DNA of 32,381 nucleotides from an uncultured Eubacterium sp. (GTDB lineage Bacteria > Bacillota > Clostridia > Peptostreptococcales > Anaerovoracaceae): the NCBI GenBank assembly GCA_937966095.1, contig CALCKF010000004.1, positions 1 to 32,381 of the forward strand, in the 5' to 3' direction. This document shows positions 23,672-30,381 of this stretch, piece by piece. Position 1 is the stretch's first letter. The number at the start of each line of letters is the position of its first letter. Below the pieces are notes generated by a model that did not search any database, was not told the DNA's origin, and saw only the letters and a program-made list of their open reading frames with translations. A program made the translations under genes and the position numbers.

Positions 23672-24862
23672 TTACATTTGTCTTTGTCTCTGCATCTCTG
23701 TATATTGGCTCAGTTTTTTATGTATCTTTTCATGGTAATTTATGATATCACTGATCGGCATATCATGATTCAGGGAATCAATGATCAATGCTATATATTT
23801 TGAAATATCACAGCTTTCATACCAGGGTCTTGTAAAAAGCTCCGGCATCTGATAAATACCGTTTGTTGTGATCACCTTTGAAATCAGCCCCTCTTCGTAT
23901 GCCTTGTCAAAAACATCAAGGCCATTTGCAAAAATACCGAAAGTACTTATACAGAAAATACGGTTAGCTTCTCTGGCCTTGAGTTCTCTGGCTATATCTA
24001 TCACACTTTCGCCGGATGAAATCATGTCATCTATAACGATAACATCTTTGCCTTTAACGTCATCTCCGAGAAACTCATGTGCCACTATCGGGTTTCGTCC
24101 ATTTTCAACTACAGAAAAATCTCTTCGTTTATAGAACATACCTACATCGATTCCAAGTACACTGGCAAAATAAATCGCTCTTTGCATAGCGCCTTCATCC
24201 GGGCTTATGGCCATCAAATGGTCTTTATCGATGATCAGATCATCTGTAGAGCGAAGCAGTGACTTTATCATCTGATACGTCGGCATGATATTGTCGAACC
24301 CCTCGATAGGGATGGCATTCTGTATCCTCGGATCATGGGCGTCAAACGTTATTATGTTATCAACACCCATGCTTACCAGCTCCTGAAGCGCGTACGCACA
24401 ATCAAGAGATTCTCTGGCATTTCTTCTGTGCTGTCTGCTTTCATAAAGAAACGGCATTACCACCGTAACACGTGATGCTTTGCCGGCCGCTGCCATGATC
24501 AGTCTTTTGATATCTGCATATATATCATCAGGTGACATATGATTTTTCTGCCCGCAGATGGTATATTCAAGACTGTGATTCAGTACATCGGCGATTATAT
24601 AAAGATCCATCCCTCTTATGGATTCTTCAAGCAGCGCCTTTGCTTCTCCGGTCCCGAATCTTGAACATGTGGATTTCACTATATATGTATCTCTGCAATA
24701 TCCGTTGAATATTTTTTCTTCCCTTTCGGAATAATCGTTTTCTTTTCGCCATTTATTTATATACCAGTCTATCCTGTCACCCAGCTCTGTACAGCTTGGA
24801 TGCACCAGGATCCCAAGCTTCGCTGTAGGTGCAGCGTCAAGATGTCTCTCCTCCTGCTTCAT
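23672..24862 (-). CDS. prs: Ribose-phosphate pyrophosphokinase, long divergent form
   Basis: A 396-residue PRPP synthetase, about 80 residues longer than the usual 315. It makes PRPP from ribose 5-phosphate and ATP for nucleotide, His, Trp and NAD synthesis. Recognisable are VTVVMPFLYESRQHRR (the counterpart of the PYxxYxRQDR ATP loop), ITFDAHD for the Mg2+-binding loop and the PRPP-binding DVIVIDDMISSGES. The N-terminal region (KLGILVHPSCTELGDRID) is also altered relative to the standard GNAN start. Extra length and changed loops place it in the divergent clostridial/mollicute-type group; a standard prs may also exist elsewhere. GAGGAGG precedes the ATG at 24862. It supplies the co-substrate of PncB, but they are not in one operon. 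Confidence 0.88.
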   Translation of the reverse strand: MKQEERHLDAAPTAKLGILVHPSCTELGDRIDWYINKWRKENDYSEREEKIFNGYCRDTYIVKSTCSRFGTGEAKALLEESIRGMDLYIIADVLNHSLEYTICGQKNHMSPDDIYADIKRLIMAAAGKASRVTVVMPFLYESRQHRRNARESLDCAYALQELVSMGVDNIITFDAHDPRIQNAIPIEGFDNIMPTYQMIKSLLRSTDDLIIDKDHLMAISPDEGAMQRAIYFASVLGIDVGMFYKRRDFSVVENGRNPIVAHEFLGDDVKGKDVIVIDDMISSGESVIDIARELKAREANRIFCISTFGIFANGLDVFDKAYEEGLISKVITTNGIYQMPELFTRPWYESCDISKYIALIIDSLNHDMPISDIINYHEKIHKKLSQYTEMQRQRQM

Positions 24863-24916
24863 TTAATTGACCTCCTCTGCAGTATATCTTATTATAATTA
24901 CTTCAAATACACCGCA

Positions 24917-24945
24917 ATTATATTTATTTTGTCGATCAATGTAAA
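24917..24945 (-). promoter_or_regulatory. Promoter of the PRPP synthetase gene
   Basis: Minus-strand TTTACA (24940-24945), 17-base spacer, TATAAT (24917-24922), about 55 bases before the start codon. This gives the gene its own transcript, independent of the upstream transporter. Confidence 0.65.
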
Positions 24946-24974
24946 GTCAAAAGAAGAAAAAAATTAATATGATT

Positions 24975-25946
24975 TTATCCCTGAACTTTATGTGCCTTTC
25001 TCAATATCACATTTTTTTTCAGCTCTCCGGCAAGATACATTACGAATCTTAAAAAAGTATATCCCACCATCAGGACCGCGATCAGCGTTTCTATAGCTAG
25101 GATCACCTGAAGCCCGGTCAGCAGTCCTTCCGGAATAGCGACATTCATCTCGGCAAAGCTTCCTATCCATTTTTTCAGAGCAAAAGCTGTGATTACAAAG
25201 GGGAACGTAAATGCAGCATAACTTGGATAAAAAGGAAGTTTTAAAAGTCTCGGCAGTCTTATCAGCACAAGTATGAATAAGGTCTGAGCTATTATTTCCA
25301 GTATCAGTGTCAATATCCACGATTTTTCATCCACCACTACCAGATAGCCTGCCAGACACAGACTCATAGGCGCAGTATATATGCAGAACAGCGGTCTGGC
25401 TGCCTCATGCACTTCTATCTTGATATACCTGTAGGTTATGATGATAAACATTATCATATATGCGGCGAGGCCGAACACAAGCAGCACACGTCCAAGGGTC
25501 TCCATGCCGAATGTAGGTGATGTGAGTGTAGCGACAACTATTCCCACATAGGTTATGTAGCATGTCGGAAATATTTCGGACAGATCGAATCTCAGTATGA
25601 ATTTCTTTGTATACCATCCCATGAGGAAAATATGTCCCGCAACTGCCGCAAACCATATAATCATCGTTATATTTCCTAAATACGGATATGCATATGTGCA
25701 CAGCTGCATCACCGACATGAATATCGTGGCCGATACACTTGCCAGTATCGGATTTTCATAATCTTTCCTTATCTGATCAGGATGTATTAAAAATTTAAGC
25801 AGGAGAAACACTCCTAAAAAGGCCGCAGACACACCGCATATCATCCGTACAGTTTCAGAATAGCTCTGAAGAAGATTTCCAAGAGCACATAATCCCAGCA
25901 TTACTCCGGCTATGGGTATCGGTACTTGTTTGATCATATGTTTCAT
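24975..25946 (-). CDS. TDT/SLAC1-family transporter (tellurite-resistance/dicarboxylate type)
   Basis: A 323-residue membrane protein with about ten hydrophobic helices, starting VPIPIAGVMLGLCALGNLLQ, the glycine-rich opening of the TehA/SLAC1 family, and containing FPTCYITYVGIVVATLTSP near 130-150. Members are anion channels or exporters for sulfite, malate or nitrate and are often linked with tellurite tolerance. AAAGGAGA lies before the ATG at 25946. The gene is divergent from the LysR regulator gene, the usual layout for a regulator and its single target. Confidence 0.85.
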   Translation of the reverse strand: MKHMIKQVPIPIAGVMLGLCALGNLLQSYSETVRMICGVSAAFLGVFLLLKFLIHPDQIRKDYENPILASVSATIFMSVMQLCTYAYPYLGNITMIIWFAAVAGHIFLMGWYTKKFILRFDLSEIFPTCYITYVGIVVATLTSPTFGMETLGRVLLVFGLAAYMIMFIIITYRYIKIEVHEAARPLFCIYTAPMSLCLAGYLVVVDEKSWILTLILEIIAQTLFILVLIRLPRLLKLPFYPSYAAFTFPFVITAFALKKWIGSFAEMNVAIPEGLLTGLQVILAIETLIAVLMVGYTFLRFVMYLAGELKKNVILRKAHKVQG

Positions 25947-25976
25947 ATCATTTCTCCTTTTCTTTTTTTCATCCTG

Positions 25977-26005
25977 ATTTTAGCAAAAAGTATTGATAAA
26001 GTAAA
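25977..26005 (-). promoter_or_regulatory. Promoter of the TDT transporter gene
   Basis: Minus-strand TTTACT (26000-26005), 17-base spacer and TAAAAT (25977-25982). The -35 end touches the AT-rich inverted repeat at 26005-26032. Confidence 0.5.
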
Positions 26006-26032
26006 ATTATATATTATTATATATATATAATT
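26005..26032. promoter_or_regulatory. AT-rich inverted repeat, candidate LysR operator
   Basis: AATTATATAT (26005-26014) and ATATATAATT (26023-26032) are perfect 10-bp arms around 8 bases, in the middle of the divergent gap. LysR-type sites are usually T-N11-A dyads in this position; the low complexity of the sequence limits confidence. Confidence 0.35.
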
Positions 26033-26061
26033 AATTTTTATATTTAAGGAGATCTTGTTCT

Positions 26062-26949
26062 ATGCTGGATTTTAAAATAACAACTTTTCTTTCCGTATGT
26101 AAATATATGAGTTTCACAAAGGCAGCAAATGAGAACCATATAACACAGCCGGCTGTTTCACAGCAGATACATTCCCTTGAAACAGAGCTTGGAGTCAAAC
26201 TGTTCCACTATAGGCATAAAAAGCTTGAATTAACAGAAGCAGGCAATCTTCTCAGGTCTGCATGTGTTACATTAAACAATGATTTCAGCAAGCTCATACA
26301 TGACCTGAAATCTTCTACAGGAAATGAGCTCAACATCAGTCTCGGTGCGACACTTACTATCGGTGAATATGTACTTCCGGGCAAGATTACTGAGTTTATG
26401 TCTCTTCATCCGGAATATAACATCTCTCTGCTCATACAGGATACCGAAATAATTCTTGAAGCACTGGACGAAGGTATAATAGATTTCGCTTTTATAGAGG
26501 GTTATTTTCCAAAAAATGAATATGACTATATCATATGGAAGAAGCATAAACTGATTCCTTTATGCTCTCCTGATCATCCTCTTCTGGATATCCATTCACA
26601 ATTAACTATTGACAGCCTCCTTACTTACCCGCTGATACTGCGCGAAAAGGGGTCAGGTACAAGAGAGACCCTGGAGAATTTTCTTTCATGTGAAAATATT
26701 TCTGTCAGAGATTTCAGATCCATCTTGGAAATAGGAGGTATAGAAGCGATAAAGAAAATAGTATCCTCAGGAATCGGTGTAACATTTCTTTATGGCCCTG
26801 CGGCAGAAAGGGAAATAAAAGAAGGGCTCCTTGTCCAGCTTCCTCTTGATCAGGAGTTTGAAAATGCATTTACTTTTATATGGAGAAGAGGGAGTCTTTA
26901 TTCCGACAGATACCGGGAATTCTTCTATGAATTCAGTCAGATACAGTGA
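26062..26949 (+). CDS. LysR-type transcriptional regulator
   Basis: A 295-residue LTTR. The N-terminal winged helix-turn-helix (about 1-60) reads FLSVCKYMSFTKAANENHITQPAVSQQIHSLETELGVKLF (key residues), and the rest is a periplasmic-binding-like effector domain beginning LNISLGATLTIGEYVLP near 91. A GSGTR motif near 196-200 helps form the ligand pocket. AAGGAG lies 10 bases before the ATG. It is divergent from the TDT transporter, which it most likely controls in response to a small anion. It is near standard length with no oddities. Confidence 0.95.
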   Translation: MLDFKITTFLSVCKYMSFTKAANENHITQPAVSQQIHSLETELGVKLFHYRHKKLELTEAGNLLRSACVTLNNDFSKLIHDLKSSTGNELNISLGATLTIGEYVLPGKITEFMSLHPEYNISLLIQDTEIILEALDEGIIDFAFIEGYFPKNEYDYIIWKKHKLIPLCSPDHPLLDIHSQLTIDSLLTYPLILREKGSGTRETLENFLSCENISVRDFRSILEIGGIEAIKKIVSSGIGVTFLYGPAAEREIKEGLLVQLPLDQEFENAFTFIWRRGSLYSDRYREFFYEFSQIQ

Positions 26950-27090
26950 TATGCACATGTTTCTGAAATTTAGATGAAATATCTGATTTATCACTGTAAA
27001 AAATGTAAATAATAATATATAATACTGAAAGTGAAAAAATGTAATAATATGTAAAATTGTATATAACAAAGGCCAAAATGGAGGAATTAA

Positions 27091-28593
27091 ATGCAGTTAG
27101 GAAAATTATGCGAAGATATCGAATATACCATATTACAGGGTGATATAAATACCGAGATCATCGATATCAGGTATAATTCAAAATATGTACAGCCCGGCGA
27201 CTTATTTGTCTGTATCGTCGGCTCTATGACTGACGGACATAATTATATAGACAGTGCTGTGAAAAAAGGTGCTGCTGCAGTGATTCTTGAAAATGAATCA
27301 TTCTGTAAATCCGTACCAAAAGAGATCACAGTGATCAAAGTCGCATCAGGCAGAGCCGCACTGGCGCGCATTTCAGCAACATATTTCGATCACCCTTCGC
27401 AGAAACTCAAAACTATCGGTATCACCGGTACAAAAGGCAAAACCACCACAGCTTATCTTATAAAAAAGATCCTCGATACAGCAGGTAAAAAAACAGGACT
27501 TATCGGCACAATATCTGTTATCATAGGAAATCAGAGAACGGAATCCGTCAATACCACACCTGAATCTTACGAACTTCAGAAGATCATGTCTGATATGGTA
27601 GACAGCGGATGTGAATATCTGGTGATGGAAGTCTCCTCACAGGGAGTCAAACTCAACAGGACCGACGGAATAATATTTGACTATGGTATTTTTACAAATC
27701 TTTCTCCTGACCATATAAGTCCTACAGAACACGAATCCTTCGACGAATATCTTTTCTGTAAAAGCAGACTTTTTACACACTGCAGGACAGGCATAGTGAA
27801 TGTCGACGACCCTTATGTAGATAAAATAATATCAGGCCATACATGCAGCATTGTGACATATTCTCTCAAACAGACTGCAGACTATATGGCACGTCAGATC
27901 AAATTTTTCAAGAAAAACGGTATACTGGGCGTGGATTTTGAGATACAAGGAAAACTGCATCACAATGTAAGAGTCGATCTTCCCGGCGAATTTTCAGTAT
28001 ATAATGCCTTAGCTGCCATAAGCACATGCAATGAGCTGGGAATACCGGAGGATATCATCTGGAACAGTATAACCCATACGCAGGTAAAAGGCCGCATGGA
28101 ACCTGTTCATATATCAGACAATCTTCATGTGTATATTGATTTCGCCCATAATGGCATCAGTGCGAGAGCCGCGCTGGAAACTCTGAAAATGTACGGCGCA
28201 GACAGGATAACATGTGTTTTCGGATGTGGAGGCAATCGCTCCCGCGAAAGAAGAATAGGTATGGGAAAAGCAGTCGGTGAACTGGCGGATATGGCTATAT
28301 TGACAACGGACAACCCCAGGTATGAAAAGGTGTCTGTCATAAACGAGGATATCAAAAATGCAATAGAAAAAGCCGGTGGTAAATATATCGAGATCGATAA
28401 CCGCAAGGAAGCGATAGCCTACGCCATAACCCATGCCAAAAAAGATGAATTTATAATAACATTCGGTAAAGGGCATGAAAAATATATAGAGATAGAAGGT
28501 GTACGTTATTATTATTCAGAACACGAAACTATCCATCAGATAGAAAACGAGATAAAATCAGGAAAAAGGCATATGGAATACATTGCACTGTGA
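27091..28593 (+). CDS. murE: MurE-like UDP-N-acetylmuramyl-tripeptide synthetase
   Basis: A 500-residue Mur ligase: N-terminal UDP-MurNAc-binding region (DIRYNSKYVQPGDLFVCI), ATP loop GTKGKTTT at 113-120, the lysine of FCKSRLF (Lys224) that is carbamylated in the family, GCGGNRSRERR at 378-388, DNPR at 407-410 and GHEKY at 461-465. DNPR is the signature for adding meso-diaminopimelate to UDP-MurNAc-L-Ala-D-Glu in the cytosol. The motif context is unusual: DFAHNG (350-355) stands where DYAHTP is usual and DNPRYEKVS where DNPRSEDP is usual. It is a single gene outside a cell-wall cluster, ended by a strong terminator, so it may be a paralogue rather than the main murE. GGAGG precedes the ATG. 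Confidence 0.85.
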   Translation: MQLGKLCEDIEYTILQGDINTEIIDIRYNSKYVQPGDLFVCIVGSMTDGHNYIDSAVKKGAAAVILENESFCKSVPKEITVIKVASGRAALARISATYFDHPSQKLKTIGITGTKGKTTTAYLIKKILDTAGKKTGLIGTISVIIGNQRTESVNTTPESYELQKIMSDMVDSGCEYLVMEVSSQGVKLNRTDGIIFDYGIFTNLSPDHISPTEHESFDEYLFCKSRLFTHCRTGIVNVDDPYVDKIISGHTCSIVTYSLKQTADYMARQIKFFKKNGILGVDFEIQGKLHHNVRVDLPGEFSVYNALAAISTCNELGIPEDIIWNSITHTQVKGRMEPVHISDNLHVYIDFAHNGISARAALETLKMYGADRITCVFGCGGNRSRERRIGMGKAVGELADMAILTTDNPRYEKVSVINEDIKNAIEKAGGKYIEIDNRKEAIAYAITHAKKDEFIITFGKGHEKYIEIEGVRYYYSEHETIHQIENEIKSGKRHMEYIAL

Positions 28594-28621
28594 TATGCAG
28601 AAATATCTCGTATATATCAAG

Positions 28622-28656
28622 ACACCCTGAAAGTCAAAAGACTTTCAGGGTGTTTT
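28622..28656 (+). terminator. Rho-independent terminator after the MurE-like gene
   Basis: A perfect 14-bp stem, ACACCCTGAAAGTC with its complement, and an AAAA loop, followed by TTTTC, 28 bases after the stop. It also faces the convergent cysteine-rich gene. Confidence 0.92.
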
Positions 28657-28691
28657 CATCTTACTGTCAGATGTCACTCCTCATTTCAGCG

Positions 28692-28973
28692 CTATCTGCA
28701 GCATCCGCATCCGCAGTTCATATTTGAAGAAGCAGGACAGCATCTTTCAGAAGTCCATGCTGTACCGGAATTACCCGTATCAGTAGTTCCGCATCCACAG
28801 CCGCATTCACATCCGCAGTTGCAGTTGCATTCACATCCACAGCTGCAGTCAGGTATCACGGATTCACACCCGCAGTTGCACCCGCAGCCACAGTTATAAG
28901 GTCTTGTAAATTCACAATTTTCACATGTTATATTAAACGGCGACCTTCCGGTCTGCCAATTACAGTTTGCCAT
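28692..28973 (-). CDS. Small cysteine-rich protein with (C-G/N/E)n repeats
   Basis: A 93-residue protein with 24 cysteines (26%), most in alternate positions as CG, CN or CE (for example NCGCGCNCGCES and CSCGCECNCNCGCECGCGCG). No signal peptide or membrane helix is present. The N-terminal FNITCENCEFTRP has a CxxC pair. I do not recognise a family. Metal buffering, metallothionein-style, or a cross-linked spore/coat protein are the options; the copper ATPase 1.2 kb away on the same strand slightly favours metals. I choose the ATG at 28973 because AAAGGAGA lies 7 bases upstream; an ATG 24 bases earlier lies in the hairpin. The codons and ribosome site indicate a real gene. Confidence 0.75.
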   Translation of the reverse strand: MANCNWQTGRSPFNITCENCEFTRPYNCGCGCNCGCESVIPDCSCGCECNCNCGCECGCGCGTTDTGNSGTAWTSERCCPASSNMNCGCGCCR

Positions 28974-29018
28974 AAAAAAATCTCCTTTCATATGCATAGT
29001 ACATCATATGAAAGGAGA
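28974..29018 (-). promoter_or_regulatory. Hairpin hiding the ribosome site of the cysteine-rich gene, or attenuator
   Basis: In the minus-strand RNA, TCTCCTTTCATATG is followed by a 10-base loop and its perfect complement CATATGAAAGGAGA, then seven U residues and the ATG. The second arm contains the Shine-Dalgarno sequence AAAGGAGA. The structure can therefore block translation and, with its U-run, can also act as an intrinsic terminator. Confidence 0.65.
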
Positions 29019-29032
29019 CAGAATTCTGTTAC

Positions 29033-29200
29033 TTATATATTTTCATCTTTTATGTCACTGTCATCCTCATCATCTGCATCATCAGCCATCTTGGCTTTCT
29101 TGGCCATTTCTATATATCTGTCTGACTGTCTCTTATTTACTTTAAATATGGCTATAGCTATTATCACTACCAATATACCCAGCAATATCAAAAGCGGCAT
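29033..29200 (-). CDS. 55-residue single-pass membrane protein
   Basis: A short frame beginning MPLLILLGILVVIIAIAIFK: one N-terminal membrane helix (about 2-19), then a basic segment (KVNKRQSDRYIEMAKKAKM) and a very acidic tail (DDADDEDDSDIKDENI). The ATG at 29200 is preceded 6 bases away by AGAGGAG. It ends 15 bases before the hairpin of the cysteine-rich gene and could share a transcript with it. No family is recognised; the basic-then-acidic tail would lie in the cytosol if the N terminus is outside. Confidence 0.7.
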   Translation of the reverse strand: MPLLILLGILVVIIAIAIFKVNKRQSDRYIEMAKKAKMADDADDEDDSDIKDENI

Positions 29201-29296
29201 GATATTCTCCTCTCTTTATGCTGTTTAATCTGATCTATTAAATATATTTTACAATAACCGCGATAAAAATAACAGTATTATTTGAAATATGATAAT

Positions 29297-30112
29297 TTAA
29301 TCGTATTTCAGCTGTTCAAGAGATCTGAAGCTGTATCCCATTTCCTCCCACTTCGTCAGCAGTTCATCAAGGATCTCACAGTTAGTCTTTGACGTACTGT
29401 GCAGCAAAACTATCGCTCCCGGATGTATCCTTGGTATAAGCTTTTTAAACGCCTCTTCTCTTGTAGGCTGATCCGACTCATACCAATCTACATAAGCAAG
29501 GCTCCAGAATACGGTTTTGTATCCCATTTTATCTGCCATCTTGAGATTAGAATCGCTGTATTTTCCCTGTGGCGGCCGATAATACTTTTTCATGGTTTTC
29601 CCGGTAACTTCACTATATCTTTTTTCAAGTCTTTCAAGCTCATCTTTGAAGGATTCTTCGGTGCTTATCTCTGACATGTCGGGATGAGTATATGTATGAT
29701 TACCCACCAGATGGCCTTCATCCACCATACGTTTTACCAGATCCGGACACGTTTCTATATAATTTCCTACAAGAAAAAACGCCGCTTTTACATCATGTTT
29801 CTTCAACGTATCCAGTATTTTACCCGTGTATCCGTTTTCATATCCTGCATCAAAAGTAAGATAGATAACTTTCTCATCTGTCTGTTCAGCATAAAAAGCG
29901 TTATACCGTGCAAGATAATCTGCCGTGGCATTAGCTACAGGAGCTTTTCCCTCATCCTGAAAACTCAGGCCCCAGTTCCCGTCCGCAGAGGTGTTTACTG
30001 TCTTGTCTGTAATGACAGCTGTACCTGTGAAAAATAATGCGGCTGCAATACATACCACGGCCAGAAGGATCATCACCCTGACTATTGCTCTTTTCCCCAC
30101 CATAATAATCAT
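29297..30112 (-). CDS. pdaA: PdaA-like polysaccharide deacetylase (spore cortex delta-lactam pathway)
   Basis: A 271-residue NodB-type deacetylase with an N-terminal membrane anchor or signal (about 12-32). The PdaA-like stretch NWGLSFQDEGKAPV is followed by TFDAGYENGYT (86-96), NHTYTHPDM with His139 and His143 for the metal, RPPQGKYS and LHSTS. In sporulating bacteria PdaA removes the acetyl group of muramic acid on the way to muramic delta-lactam in the cortex. I use the ATG at 30112 (MIIMVGKRAIVRV) because AGGTGG lies just upstream; the in-frame start at 30175 adds a poorly conserved extension over the copper ATPase stop. It lies 59 bp after that gene. Confidence 0.85.
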   Translation of the reverse strand: MIIMVGKRAIVRVMILLAVVCIAAALFFTGTAVITDKTVNTSADGNWGLSFQDEGKAPVANATADYLARYNAFYAEQTDEKVIYLTFDAGYENGYTGKILDTLKKHDVKAAFFLVGNYIETCPDLVKRMVDEGHLVGNHTYTHPDMSEISTEESFKDELERLEKRYSEVTGKTMKKYYRPPQGKYSDSNLKMADKMGYKTVFWSLAYVDWYESDQPTREEAFKKLIPRIHPGAIVLLHSTSKTNCEILDELLTKWEEMGYSFRSLEQLKYD

Positions 30113-30171
30113 AATATCACCACCTGAGATATTATATTTATTTAAATGGAGAAAAATAACAACGAAACGAA

Positions 30172-30381
30172 TCAATCGATGGAAATCACTTTATAATCCT
30201 TCTCTTCAACTGCTTCCTTAAGGGCGTTATCGCTGACATCCGTATCCAGCTCAACAACTGCCATGCCTGATTCATGACTGACACGTGCTTCTTTCACTCC
30301 GTCCAGAGACTCTATAGCTTTTTTTACTGTTGCTTCACAGTGCTGGCACATCATGCCTTCGATCTTCATTGTCTTTTCCAT
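30172..30381 (-). CDS. Possible internally started CopZ-like copper chaperone
   Basis: The last 69 codons of the copper ATPase gene start with an in-frame ATG preceded by AAGGAGG at ideal spacing (AAGGAGGAAAAGATAATG). Translation from there would give MEKTMKIEGMMCQHCEATV..., a complete CopZ/HMA domain with MxCxxC copper ligands, and nothing else. The same DNA could thus give both a fused and a free chaperone, an alternative to the frameshift used in Escherichia coli copA. The start is inferred, not shown. Confidence 0.45.
   Translation of the reverse strand: MEKTMKIEGMMCQHCEATVKKAIESLDGVKEARVSHESGMAVVELDTDVSDNALKEAVEEKDYKVISID

Noticed and set aside
30113..30175. Longer PdaA starting at 30175
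   Set aside because: It lacks a ribosome site and would add a basic/aromatic stretch before a good signal-anchor; the ATG at 30112 has AGGTGG.
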